Part shown: piece after piece, positions 19,006-29,744 of the stretch
How positions within the stretch are numbered: the stretch's first letter is position 1
Layout of the letters: each line of letters opens with the position of its first letter
Assembly (NCBI GenBank): GCA_036924085.1
Contig: JAVGWX010000011.1
Location: 17,809,108 to 17,873,107, forward strand
Source: Ariolimax columbianus
Taxonomy: Eukaryota > Mollusca > Gastropoda > Stylommatophora > Arionidae
Direction of reading: 5' to 3'
DNA length: 64,000 nucleotides
Program-made: the position numbers and the translations under genes
Notes under the pieces: generated by a model
Seen by the model: the letters and a program-made list of their open reading frames with translations, nothing else
Told to the model about the DNA's origin: nothing
Databases searched by the model: none

Positions 19006-20172
19006 TAATAGCTGTCCATCGTTGTCGATGAGGACCGCCGACATCATCCTTGTCACAAATTTCCCTGTTGGGTGTGCGTGCGCATGTGGCTGAACAGGCA
19101 ATGCGGGCACGAAAACATCTGCTACATATCGGGCACACGAGGTTTGTAGAAGGGGATGGTGTTATCGCTGTTTCTTTAAAATATCTGGAGATTTAATGCT
19201 GGAGGATTCTACTTCTGGGTGTATTACTGAGCTGTCTTTACTCTTGCTACTTGTAGGTGACGACCAACGACAAGAGAAATATAAGTTAAAATGTCTGGAG
19301 ATGCTCGGGATTTCCGCGTCTCGTGTCTGCTCTGGGCTTTCAAAACACGGTTGTCTTCACCGGCAGCTACACCCGATTTGATTGCCCTTCTCCAGTCAGA
19401 TCTGTTTTGCGCCAGACATTCCCATGTGTCGATGTCTATCTAGCAACTTTTCAGTGAGTCCTTCAGACCGTCTTTAAAACGTTTCTTTGGGCGCCCTCTC
19501 TCTCGCCATCCCGCTCTGAGCTCGCCGTAGAGAAGCCCCTTTGGGAGCCGCTCGTCTGACATACGGACGAGGTGTCCGGCCCATCCTAGTCCTGCTTTCT
19601 CTAGCAGTGCATGTATGCTGGGCATGTTAGCCCTCGAGAGAACCTCGATGTCAGTGACACGATCTTGCCATCGGATGTAGAATATTCGCCCCAGGCAACC
19701 TGTGTGGAAGTGGTTTTACCTCCTTGCATGTCCAGAGTATACAGTCCAGCTTTCGCAAGCGTATAGTAGGGTTGGAATGATGGTTGCACGGTAGACTTTG
19801 AGTTTGGTCTTGACGCTGATGCCACGACGTGCCCACGCCATCGAACGCATTCTATCAAAGGCTGTGTTGGCCTTTGCTATTCTGCTTGCCACCTCATCGT
19901 CTAGGCTGACTGATCTCGACAGCGTGCTGTCCAGATATGTGAATTTGTCTACGCCATTCAGAGTCTGCCCGCTGACTGTAGTCTCTGGTTTTGTGTACGG
20001 CATGCCTGGTGCTGGTTGGTACATGACTTCTATTTTTTATGGTCAGGCCAACATTTTCGCATGCGGCAGAGAACTTGTCCATTCCAACTTGCATGTTCAG
20101 TTTGAAAAAGCATCTGTTTATATTGTGTGTCTTTTTATTTCCCCTAACAGCAAGAAGTTGTACGGACATCAC
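19006..20172 (-). pseudogene. C2H2-tailed LINE ORF2, second copy
   Basis: On the minus strand: KFSAACENVGLTIKNRS (end of the RT palm), VDKFTYLDSTLSRSVSLDDE, GISVKTKLKVYRATIIPTLL, MPSIHALLEKAGLGWAGHLV, DERLPKGLLYGELRAGW, then a degraded finger region near 19040-19140. The 3' end is an (ATT)n run at 19006-19012. Relative to the copy at 15842 it carries about 135 extra bases (roughly 19161-19295) between the basic segment and the finger. It extends further 5' than the + copy, but the catalytic palm motifs are absent and several frameshifts are present. Confidence 0.85.
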
Positions 20173-20320
20173 CCAGCGCGTGAAGGTTGTGTGTATGGCA
20201 TCTTGCTAATCGGGAAGGCCTAACCATGGCCAACTTCGCCACTAGGGAGAAGGCCGTCATTCAAGTGAAGTTCAGCCATGCGCAATTGACCGTGAAAACA
20301 CGACACTGGTAACACTAACA

Positions 20321-20612
20321 AAGCAAGGCAAATGCAAAGGCGGCCGTCCATCGTAGACGATGATGGCATAGTTTATTTTGCTAGCACTATTTTTAGTAAG
20401 GATTAACTGCGCTACTTTGTTATCCTCACCCTCTCGTATCGTCCCGGCCAGCCACAGTGGCAAGTGAAGGACAAGACGACTAGGGGGCGACTACGAGATT
20501 CAGGGCACTCCGCATCAAGCACCCGTAAAAAAGACGGGGGAGTCCGGAGTCGAGCCCACACTACCTGATCACGAGGCCGACGGCTTAACCACTTCGCCAC
20601 GGAATCCCTTGA
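20321..20612 (-). repeat. tRNA-headed SINE (family U) with perfect 11-bp target duplication
   Basis: The head on the minus strand begins gggattccgtggcgaagtgg (A-box region) with B-box-like gggctcgactcc, followed by a body of about 220 bp ending near ggccgcctttgc. It is flanked by taacactaaca at 20310-20320 and 20613-20623. A second copy lies at 36690-36962 (minus) and a head fragment at 51918-51950. It inserted into older repeat sequence. Confidence 0.9.
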
Positions 20613-20654
20613 TAACACTAACAGGAGAACTATTTCCTAAAGCTATACCCATGC

Positions 20655-20870
20655 CAGGATAATCAGAGGGAAGAAATCACCAACAAATGAACGCAATAAC
20701 TAGTCCAGATGGAAAACAGAAACACGTTTCAGTGAACACAAGTATAAGTCGTCGACTAGTGGGAATTTGCGGGAAAATCCGCGGTTTAGCAGCATATAAA
20801 ATGAACTAAGACACCAGATCAAATTAGATTCGCAGCTGGTTCGACAGCATCTTTGCTGCTTTTTATTCAT
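20655..20870. repeat. Old dispersed repeat, right part
   Basis: About 215 bp matching 59945-60180, sharing aacacaagt, taagtcgtcgactagt and ccgcggtt/ccgtggtt blocks in the same order. Non-coding; class unknown. Confidence 0.65.
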
Positions 20871-21224
20871 TATAAGGAGACATTATAATTATTTGTTCGG
20901 AAGTAATTCACATTAAAAAAATTGTTTGTGCCAATTTACCAAAAACACATTTCGATTTTTAAATATTTGGAGACACGGCTTGCATCGTGTTATAAGTAGA
21001 TTTACTTTGACCCGAGGATCAAGATATAACGAGACAAAAATCTGTATTTGTACCTTTTGTGAGAAATAGTACAAACATATAGATTGACACAGTTTGCTCG
21101 TTAACTTTTTCCCTCCAAAATATGTTGGACCGCATGAGACACGTATTCTTGCATTGTAATCTACCAGTATGAAGTATACATACATTTATACATTAAATAA
21201 AATTTCGTATGGCTTGGCTTCGTT
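20871..21224. other. AT-rich spacer, nothing recognised
   Basis: The 90-codon minus ORF here has no motif and average AT-rich composition. No repeat partner was found by eye. Confidence 0.4.
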
Positions 21225-21570
21225 CGTTCTCAATTTCTCGCTAAAAAAAACCTGATACGGGCCTAAGTAGCAGAATGTAGTCCAGAGAACGGAATGTGCT
21301 GTGTCTTAGTTTACAGCTTGACTGCGATATTTGCACCTTTCGGTCCAACACATCCAAATACAGCAAGCATATTTTTTAGTACCGGGTTAGCATTCCCTCT
21401 TCGATCCCTTCTCCTTAGTCTGCTCTGTTGCAGCCTGTTATCTAGGATCACCACGTGGAGGTGTAGAAGGGTCTTTGCTACTCTGGCTGGCTGGTCCTGA
21501 CGCTACCAGTCAGCTATGGGTCGCTGACCGCTGCAGCTCATTCGCTGCTCAGAATCTTGATCCTGAAAAC
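21225..21570 (-). repeat. Dispersed repeat family S1, copy b
   Basis: Reverse orientation of the S1 sequence: begins gcttcgttcgttctcaattt, contains gatatttgcacctttcggtc and ends near tcgctgaccgctgcagctca. It ends about 170 bp upstream of the acceptor of the large exon. Confidence 0.85.
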
Positions 21571-21740
21571 TTGGTATAGTGAAAGTTGTATGTACAATCT
21601 ATATATAACAATTTAGAAAGCCATTTTATCAGCGCTGTGGTGTTGTAGTAACATTTGTGAGTCGATATATCTACGCTACGGATTAATTCAATTAAATGGA
21701 TGCTGACAAATGAAAACATTCTTTTGTTTTTCTCAAACAG

Positions 21741-24584
21741 AAGATTTGCAATCCAAATCCAATGAGGTAGACAAGCTTACTCCCAGGGCTCTAGAAATGA
21801 CCAAATGTATACGTGGATCACATAAAAAATCGTCTGGCAAAAAGAAGAAAAAAGATAAGAAGAAACAGAAGCCAGGAGACGATTTTAGTCATGCTGTGGC
21901 CAAACCAGAAGAAGGCGCACGCGTTCTAACGACAACAGTGACGCATGGGGAGAAAGGACATAGGATTAAGAAACACAGCAATAAAGCCAGGAAACAAGTA
22001 CCGACAGTTAACGCAGACCAACAAAATGTAGATATTGAAGCTATTGCGTCCTCTATTGTAGCTGAAGCAGTAGAGATAGCACAGAAACGTCTCAGAGAAG
22101 AGTTCCGTAATGAAATAAGCAGTACGTCACAGGTTGGACATATCGCTGAATCAGTGAGTTCAGAAGTCAATACTTCGAAACTTGTGAATTCCAATACTGA
22201 TACAGTAGATGGTGTAGGAATACTAAAAGAAAATGAAGATACGATAACAATACATTCCGAAACTACAACAGCAACATCAACAATTGATCATGAAAAGGCA
22301 GAAATCGCTGACACATCACTGGATGATGTTAATAAACCATCAAAAGATATTAATATCCAGGCAGAATCCCAAAACTTTGTTCAAGATTTAGGTATTGAGA
22401 TGGAAGAGACGTCAATCCCAGGTACAGACGATGACGATATGAAGAAAAACAATGAATCTGAGAACTTTGAGACAGGAGATCCTTCCAGGGACAAAAAAGA
22501 AGATACAACCTTGATTAATTGTAATACAGTATGTACAAATGTATCTTCAAATGAAGGTGAACATGATTATGTGATCACACCAGAAGCAGACGCCGCGAGT
22601 AGAGCAATTGCTAAGAAGACAGTTGAGAATGTTATAGCAGCTGCTTTAGAAACTATACATCAGGAGGAAGCTTGCAAAAAAGTAGATCAAATGAAAACCA
22701 CGTGTGAGCATGATAGCACATTTGAAAAACCCGGATCTGATTCCGAAAATGATAACATTCAAATGGAACATGGACAACAATTGGACGAAAATAAACAATT
22801 GGAGGCAGAGTTTAATCTGAAAAAGAAATCGGATAAAGAAGTTGAAAGTGTAGAAGGAAATGACAGGAATAAAGTGCACAAAAGTGCAGATGAAAAGATT
22901 GAAAAGCAGAAATCAAAATCTGAGAAAAAAATCAAAGTACCAAAGAAGTTAAGTCATTGGTTTCACAGAAAAGTCAAGCAACCGAAAGCAGAGGTGGAAA
23001 CATGTGGTACAGATGAAACGGAACTAGTTCGATGTGATGCCGTCAGCTCTGAACAGAACCAAGACAATGATCTAGAACATGTACGGGAATCCATCGCAAG
23101 TCATGTCGATCATGTGTCCACGGAGTTACTTCCGACCCATCCACCTAAAACAGTCAACCCTAGTCTCGCCCTGGACATCAGCGAGAAATACTTAACTCTG
23201 ACACCCTCAAGTCATACAGAATCGAGCTCAGATCCCAACGAAACATTCAGTCCTACCTCTTCCGTAAGCTCTACAAGTCCGACCTCTGACTCCAGTGAGC
23301 TTACGTCACCACAATCAGTCGGGGAAAAGAAAGCTATGTCTGGATTTTTGAAGAAGATCTCTATAGGGCCACGACTGCGCACGGCGATACTCCGAAAGAA
23401 AAGCAGTGGCGTGGCAGATGGTCGGGATAAACAGAAAGATGCCCTTACATCAACAAATACAGTTGAACCTACTGCATTAACCCCACCCCCAAGGAAGGTT
23501 CGCCAAAAAAGACTAGAAGAACAATGTGCACCTTCTATACCTGTAAGTCATAATGCATTCTCTTCTACTGACACAAGCCCACAATCCCCGCTTGATAGTG
23601 GCAACTCGCTATCAGAGTTCACAATTCAGTCCAAGGCAACAAAATCTGCCATAACTGTTGAGGACAGCGGCATCGCAGACTTAACATCTCCCGAAGCAGA
23701 CAAACCTGACTTCAGCAGTGGAGATGAATGTAAATTGCATGATGCTGCAGAAAGAGATACAGAAAATACAGGAACAATCAACGCTACAGGTGCCATAGTG
23801 GATAAACAGTTCAACTATAACTCACCTAACACCATAGAAAAATTATCAATTAACGAGACCAATGTAGTCGCAGATAATAACAGTGATGGACACAGCAAAA
23901 TAGTGCAAAGAAACAGCATGGAAGAAATGTTGACAGAATCAACAATATGTTCGAAAAGCTTAGACAGCTATTCACCTCTTGAATCGTCAAAGTTGATATC
24001 TACTGCTGTGATTATTCTGAGGTCTACAAGCAACGATGGACAAGTACCAAGTCCAGTTGAATTGTCGCGTACAGAAGTACGTTCAGACTTAAATAAACAT
24101 AAGGCAAAGTTAGAGGTTTCAGAGGAAAATTCGATATCTGAGGCAGCGGAAGGATGCTGTGCTTCGATGGGATCATCATTAACGACGAATTATCTGTCTT
24201 TAACAGAACGGCACGATTGCTATTCCACTCAGAATGTGTCTGAAATTCATTGTCAGTCTGACAGCGAACACAACCAAGGACGTTCAGATGAACAGTCGCA
24301 ACACAATTGTGTGTATGCTGCGCAGGCATCTTGTGAACCAAAAAAGATGCAGTCAAATTTTGAGGAGGAAAAATATCAGTTGCAGCAACAGTTTCAAAAT
24401 GAGACTTTTTCATGGGAAAAGGATGAAAAGAAGGTTCACAAGAAGATATATCCACGAGTGAGAACAATTGCAGAGTACAGGATTGGTGTAACAGGTGAAT
24501 CCGAGGATGAGGCTCAGAGAAGGATGCTTAAAGAAAAACAGACAAGTTCATCCTGTGAGCCGGAGCAGTTTAGCAGTGTCAAAG
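21741..24584 (+). CDS. Large internal exon of a putative AKAP-like scaffold protein
   Basis: An uninterrupted 2,844-bp exon between a good acceptor (tttttctcaaacag, ending 21740) and donor (aaag|gtatgg at 24585). Both ends are phase 1, so it is symmetric. The ORF upstream of 21741 (MKTFFCFSQ) is the translated pyrimidine tract, so the true start lies in an unseen exon. The roughly 948 residues are rich in Lys, Glu, Ser and Thr and look disordered. Counting from the upstream ATG at 21710, a Lys-rich N-terminal stretch (about 39-55) precedes two amphipathic helices: AIASSIVAEAVEIAQKRL at 111-128 (22040-22093) and RAIAKKTVENVIAAALETI at 298-316 (22601-22657). Their paired aliphatic residues every 3-4 positions are typical of PKA regulatory-subunit anchoring helices. 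Basic blocks lie at 409-426 and 543-565, and EKKVHKKIYPRVRTIAEYRI lies near the end. A role anchoring PKA is inferred; no catalytic domain is visible. Confidence 0.8.
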
Positions 24585-24813
24585 GTATGGGATTGTGTAC
24601 GTCTTTTCTATTGTTACGTTATGTTATATTGGTTTGACATCACAGCATTTCAGGTAGATCCATAGGTACAGACTCTCTTTCAGTCAACGATGAATAGCAT
24701 GACTACAAATGGTTTCTGGTACATGCTATATTCGTTTTGTTATATTTCTGTAACATTTTAATTACGCTTTATTAATTGCAATTGTATTTTCTTGAGTTGT
24801 TTTACTTTGCTGT

Positions 24814-25130
24814 TTGTTACTACCTTCTGCTGTTTGTTACTACATTCTGCTGTTTGTTATTACATTTTGTGTTTTTTTACTGCATTCTGTGTTTGTTACT
24901 ACATTCTGTGTTTGTATTACATTCTGCTGCTTGTTATTACATTTTGTGTTTTTCCTTACATTCTGTGTTTGTTACCACATTCTGTTTGTGTTACTACATT
25001 GTGCTGTTTGTTACTACATTTTGTGTTTGTTACTACATTATGTGTTTTAACTACATTTTGTGTTTGTCACTACATTATGTGTTTGTTACTACATTCTGCT
25101 GTTTGTTACTAAATTCTGCTATTTGTTACT
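24814..25130. repeat. 20-22-bp minisatellite (tgtttgttactacattctgc)n
   Basis: About 14 irregular units based on gtttgttactacattctg within the intron, ending at the left mariner terminus. The Cys/Tyr-rich ORFs are artefacts. Confidence 0.9.
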
Positions 25131-25131
25131 A

Positions 25132-25978
25132 CGAGGGGCGTTCAAATCAAATTTGGAGTTTTTTGTTCTAGTTCTACCTGAATAGTTATAGCGTGCTGGA
25201 ACTACTAACGTTAGTTAGGGATACTTGTGTCCTGTTACTGCTACGGAGCTCACTTATCATTATCCAGTCACGTGACAGATAAATATAAAATGGTGGGCAA
25301 CACTGTTAGTTCTTGCATGGAACAGCGTGTTATGATGAAGCTTCTTGTGAAAGAACGGGTGAAACCTGCAGTCATTTACAGAAGACTGCAATCACAATAC
25401 GGTGAGGAGACACTCAGCCCAAGTAAAACATGTGAATGGTGTATAAACCTTTTAGATAAGGCCGTACATCCGTTAGTGATGATTCCGGCCATGGTGGCTC
25501 TCAATCCACCCTAATCATTCCTGTGAATATAAAGATTGTGGAACGCCCTCTCCTGGATAATCGACGCATAACCTGTCACAAAATTGCACAAGAGACAATT
25601 CTTTATCTGTGTACAATAAACAATTATTATTCTTGACCATTTGCATTTTTGGAAGGTTAGGGCACATTGGTTTTGATCACAAAGGGCATGTCCTGCTGCT
25701 GCAAGATAACGATTGACCTCATACGGCTCATCGTACAATGTGCCATCTACGACAACTCGACATGGAGGTATTGCCACATCTACCTTACAGTCCAGACCTC
25801 GCTCCAAGCGATTTCCAACAGTTTGGACTCCTACAGCTTTTCTGACATTACTGAAACGCTCGGTTAAGTGCATGCATGAACGTTGCATGAGATTATATAA
25901 ACAAATTACTGGTATTTTGACTACTTGAAAAACAAAATGTTTACAAGAAAAGTCCCGGTTTGACTTGAACGTTCCTCA
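25132..25978 (+). mobile_element. Mariner-like element, internally decayed
   Basis: The left terminus cgaggggcgttcaaatcaaa pairs with the right end (reverse complement gaggaacgttcaagtcaaac, 25955-25977). The + strand encodes an N-terminal HTH, MEQRVMMKLLVKERVKPAVI, then YRRLQSQYGEETLSPSKTCE. After breaks comes NIKIVERPLLDNRRITCHKI, the second HTH of mariner transposases. The right third (25650-25930) is not recognisable as transposase and no DDD motif is seen. At about 847 bp it is shorter than the usual 1.3 kb, so it is a non-autonomous deletion derivative. Confidence 0.75.
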
Positions 25979-26039
25979 TCCATTTTGCTATTTAATAATT
26001 AATTATCATTTAATGCAGTACAGACCTTAATACTTATCA

Positions 26040-26745
26040 ACTTTCACATAATTATAACACTATTAGAAAGATAGATAAGGAAAGGAACCTAGCAGTTATA
26101 ATAGATCATACAGGTTAGGTGAGTAAGCAAGTTCAGGTAGCAGTGAGAAAGGCAAATGCAATGTTAGGTATGATAAATAGATATATTAAACATAGGAGCA
26201 AGCAAGTGATAGTCAAACTGTAAAACGCATTAACTAGACCTAGATTGGAGTACTGTGTACATGTGTGGAGTCCTTATCATAGAAGGGATATAAACATACT
26301 GGAAATAATACAATAAAGAGCGACAAAGCTGATAGTGAGATTCCAGAATTACAGTTATGAGAAAAGACTCACAAAATCCGGACTACATTGTCTAGAAGAG
26401 AGAAGAATTCGTGGTGACTTAATACAGGTTTATTAGATGATCAGAGGAATAGATAAATTAGACTATAACAAGTTTTTTTTCAAAATACAGCCACCCACAA
26501 TAACACGAGGGCATAGCTACAAATTAACTAAAGAGAGGTCCAGATTAGATATTAGGAAATTATTTTTTAGTCAAAGAGTGGTGAATGCATTGCCACGGGA
26601 GGTAGTGGAGGCAGGGACAATTAATGCATTTAAGAATAAATTGGATACGCATAGCTTTTAGGGCAAGGAAATGTAAATGAAAGTGGTTGAATACAGACTC
26701 TCCATAGTCTTCTAAACCACTATTAAGACGTTAAGTTACGTCATT
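26040..26745 (+). pseudogene. CR1/L2-type LINE RT C-terminus
   Basis: In broken + frames: VAVRKANAMLGMINRYIKH, NALTRPRLEYCVHVWSPY, RATKLIVRFQNYSYEKRL, LEERRIRGDLIQVY, then the open tail [20 protein letters not shown] and [19 protein letters not shown]. The 'RPxLEYCVxVWSP' and 'R.VN.LP..VV.A' blocks are hallmarks of CR1/L2 ORF2. The 3' end (26690-26745) contains agtcttctaaacc and gacgttaagttac, shared with other copies at 40533-40590 and 61095-61135 and with SINE family T. Confidence 0.88.
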
Positions 26746-27069
26746 AATGACCAATGGCTTTAACCTGAAAATATTGATGGATATTTTTGTTTGTTTTTTT
26801 TTTTTTTGTTGCTTGTTGTTTCTTCATGTGCATTGGAAACGATAAGCTGCACAGCATATCATTTGAGGACACCGTTCATGGTTTCAGATTTGGAAAGCCG
26901 GCAAAGAAGATATTTCTAGATCTAGGCTTATTTGATATCATTTTTCTGATTTTACTAACAAGTTCATTGTTACTTATATTAATTAAATTGACCTTGCTTG
27001 CCTATTTTGTCTGTATTGTGTGGAGTGTATATGTATATGCTGAGACAAACACAAAGAATACATAAAGTG

Positions 27070-27375
27070 TCAGCATAGAAAAACTTGACAGAGATCTTCA
27101 TACTCAAAACAAAACATTGGGGAATCAATGCCCACCTCTCCAGAACGGGTTTTAGTGACACCACCACGTGCGATTCTAGCGCACTGAGGCGAACACCAAA
27201 GCTTTGCCAAAGAACAGCTCGATTTACGCAGACCAAAGAGAGGCATTCTGGCCTGGATTAGCGACAATGCTCGAAAAGCTGTATTGGACCGGCAAAGACC
27301 TGAAACGCAATCTCCTTAGTCAACCTCCCCGGTCTAGAAGCACAGCATCAGTTGAGGGAAGAAGTAGAAGACTCC
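27070..27375 (+). pseudogene. RNase H LINE (second family) tail fragment
   Basis: It aligns with the end of the element at 45640: LDRDLHTQNKTLGN corresponds to LDRDKQTEIFRTRTG, and IYADQREAFWPGLATML to VYAEQREAVWSGGAIIR. Frames are broken and only the tail survives. It ends about 60 bp before the acceptor of the terminal exon. Confidence 0.72.
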
Positions 27376-27433
27376 CTTATTCCTCACGAAAAACTGATCT
27401 ATTAATTCATTTTCTTAAAATTGTTATTTTCAG

Positions 27434-27966
27434 ACACACAACAGCCTACTGAAGAATCCCATATCCATTTTTCTAGTATCGATGAAAACAGAGAATCGTG
27501 TGTAAATAACCTTTCAGATGATACAGATTTGCGATTGAACTATTCTTCGCTCGTGGAAAAAAAGAATTGGCTCCAGAAAGTAAGCATACAAGAACTTGAG
27601 CCTCATACCGAGGGAATCGTCGAGCAGATCAAAGACCATCATCCTCATCTTCAAGTCAATAAAGATTTGTTAAATACTCCGCACATTACAGACAGCTTAA
27701 ATGATACAAGAGATGATGATGATACAAAAAATAATGACTGCCATGAAAAGATCGTCTCAGATGGATCCCCTCGTGTGGATAATGCACAGATATTGGATAC
27801 TGGTGGTGTCAAAGTTGTCGCTGTCTGTACAGATAAAGCTGATGCTTACTTCATCAAGGAGACAGATAACTTTAATGACTCTACCAATAACAACGATACA
27901 TGCATGACAGGAAAAATTAACACAAAGGCGTGCACGAACCTTCACAATGGGGATGGTCCTAACTGA
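27434..27966 (+). CDS. Terminal coding exon of the AKAP-like gene
   Basis: It starts after ttgttattttcag (ending 27433) in phase 1, matching the donor at 24585. It is 533 bp and ends at TGA 27964-27966. About 177 residues, acidic and polar with Ser/Asn/Asp runs (TQQPTEESHIHFSSIDEN, then NDTRDDDDTKNN), the same style as the large exon, which supports one protein. A short region NWLQKVSIQELEPHTEGIVE could be helical. No domain is recognised. No AATAAA is visible within about 100 bp downstream, where a 32-bp minisatellite begins, so the 3' end of the transcript is undefined. Confidence 0.75.
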
Positions 27967-28048
27967 ATCTCTGCAGTAGCTATTTTAAAGAAAGGTTGGA
28001 TATGTTTCTTTTAATAACATTGTATAATAATAATGGTTTTTTATATAT

Positions 28049-28402
28049 TGAATGTTGTCTGTTATCAGGGCCTGAGATGTTGAATGTCGTCTGTTATCAG
28101 GGCCTGAGATATTGAATGTCGTCTGTTATCAGGGCCTGATATGTTAAATGTCGTCTGTTATCAGGGCCTGAGATGCTGAATGTCGTCTCTTATCCGGGCC
28201 TTATATATTGAATGTCGTCTGTTATCAGTACCTGAGATATTGAATGTCGTCTTTTATCAGGGCCTGATATGTTGAATGTCGTCTCTTATCAGGGCCTGAG
28301 ATATTGAATGTCGTCTCTTATCAGGGCCTGAGATATTGAATGTCGTCTGTTATCAAGGCCTGAGATGTTGAATGTCGTCTGTTATCAGGGCCTGAGATGT
28401 TA
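28049..28402. repeat. 32-bp minisatellite, about 11 units
   Basis: Units of gttgaatgtcgtctgttatc + agggcctgagat repeat about 11 times with point changes. It begins just downstream of the terminal exon and runs into the leader-type repeat at 28420. Confidence 0.93.
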
Positions 28403-28419
28403 TTTCGAATGTCTACAAT

Positions 28420-28720
28420 GAGGTGGTGTACTCTTGTGTACGCCTTAAAAAAGAAGTTGAATGACGGGTTGCAGTAGCTTTCCTCACATCCTGAGCGTGC
28501 TGATGAAGGTGGACCGAGGTCCTTTGAGTATTTTTGCTATACTTGGTTTCATTTGCGTGTCGATCACTCACCTTGTTAGCAAGGCTGCCATGAAAACAGC
28601 CCTTTTCCAAGGAGGATTACGAGGAAGCCGGGGGTTTTGGCCAGTATATTTTGCCTGACCCTAACATATCTGATCAGTATATTTTGCCTGACCAGACGTA
28701 AGTCTTCCTCCTCAAGGTCT
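28420..28720 (+). repeat. Leader-plus-minisatellite element, copy 2
   Basis: The leader (gcgtgctgatgaaggtggac at about 28494) matches 7725-7950 and 29930-30150. The 37-bp array is reduced to about two units (cagtatattttgcctgacc). The 110-bp tail after 28700 has no match. Confidence 0.72.
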
Positions 28721-29238
28721 GAGATGGAAGCATAGAATAGTGACAATGTACCATGACCGTGGTGAGTTCAAGGTCAAGCCTTATAGCAAACTTATCATCA
28801 CTGAATTATTTCCATTACGCATCCAGAGTTATCGGGAGGGGATTCACTTGACTGAGTGAAAAACGTGGTTATCGAATTACGCGATTCTCGCTTACGGTGC
28901 GAGACGGTCTTGAGTTCAAATCACGGAATATCACTAATATATATTTTTGTTCTTGGAATTTTATGTTTAAAATCTGATTTAAAACGGGGGCCTGTTTGAA
29001 TAACCTCAGCAACAACAACAAAACGAAAAGACTAGAACATAAATAAAACCAACATTTCTGGAAGAAAGGGTAGGGGGTGGGTAAGAGTGCAGGGAAAGAG
29101 TGCAATGGGGATGGGTGCGAGAAGGGACAACCTTTAATTGTTAATTTGTTTTTGTTTCTTTCAAATTGTACAGTTCGACTGGCGGGGGGATGTTCTGCCA
29201 CATTTTGCTAGTACACTGATTACTAGGCAAGGTGCTTG
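28721..29238. other. Spacer with a possible tRNA-like head
   Basis: Around 28868-28925 the sequence has A-box-like and B-box-like words (tggttatcgaa; ttgagttcaaatc), suggesting a SINE head on the + strand, but there is no second copy to confirm it. Otherwise nothing is recognised. Confidence 0.3.
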
Positions 29239-29475
29239 CTACTTAATTGTGTTGTCTTTAACTTTTTTAGGTGGTTTACGCCTTCCTCTCTTAGCTGTGT
29301 CGGCTTTCTTGACTTGCAGCAGAGTTTGGTATTCAATTTTGGAGCTGGGTGAACTGAATCTGCCGTAAATTGAACGTGAACCCTTACCTTTTACTACAAG
29401 AGACAAACCTAATGTTTGTCTGGACAGAATGAAGAAACAGACTGTCTGCCAAACCACTTCACTGGTTTCCTCCAT
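29239..29475 (-). CDS. Unrecognised short lysine-rich ORF
   Basis: A 78-codon minus ORF (ATG to stop) ending KADTAKRGRRKPPKKVKD. Its non-repetitive, basic C-terminus is less artefact-like than most ORFs here, but I recognise no domain. The upstream minus-strand sequence is purine-rich and repetitive. It may be a fragment of an unidentified element or chance. Confidence 0.2.
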   Translation of the reverse strand: MEETSEVVWQTVCFFILSRQTLGLSLVVKGKGSRSIYGRFSSPSSKIEYQTLLQVKKADTAKRGRRKPPKKVKDNTIK

Positions 29476-29744
29476 AGATCTCTTCCCTAGACCTCTTGCC
29501 TTGACTATTCTCTAGACCTCGTCCCTTGACCTTTACCCTAAACATCTTTCCTTTTTCCTCTTCCTTACACATTGTCCCTTGTCTTTTGATCTTTTCTTTT
29601 GACCTTTTATCTGCATCTCTCTCCTAGGTTTCTTCCTTGGGCTTGGCCAGGATATTTGGACATATCCGGGTACGTTTAGCACTTTCATAGTGTGGCAGCC
29701 TGCCTTGGATAAGCCACGATGAGGGCTGTATTATTTTGTATTAT
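29476..29744. other. Pyrimidine-rich spacer
   Basis: Irregular repetition of 'tctagacctc...ccttgac' words at 29490-29600; no gene seen. Confidence 0.4.

Larger units (their letters stand above)
24585..27433 (+). other. Phase-1 intron of the AKAP-like gene
   Basis: A GT-AG intron of 2,849 bp. The upstream exon ends with G and the downstream exon starts AC, together making a GAC codon and an open junction SSVK-D-TQQPTEES. It holds a minisatellite (24814-25130), a mariner relic (25132-25978), a CR1/L2 tail (26040-26745) and an RNase H LINE tail (27070-27375). Reading through from exon 1 gives a hydrophobic tail and a stop at 24637, as expected for intron sequence. Confidence 0.8.

Noticed and set aside
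21710..21740. ATG at 21710 as the start of the large protein
   Set aside because: The codons before 21741 are a pyrimidine tract ending in CAG, i.e. an intron 3' end; the N-terminus probably lies in an upstream exon.
24585..24640. Stop at 24637 as the natural end of the large protein
   Set aside because: A good donor at 24585 and a phase-matching exon at 27434 give a better model; the read-through tail is hydrophobic and unlike the rest.
24776..25171. Cys/Tyr-rich ORF of 131 codons
   Set aside because: Translation of a 20-22-bp minisatellite in an intron.
25227..25514. A host SETMAR-like gene in the intron
   Set aside because: The HTH fragment lies between mariner-type terminal repeats, is broken and lacks a SET domain; it is a transposon relic.
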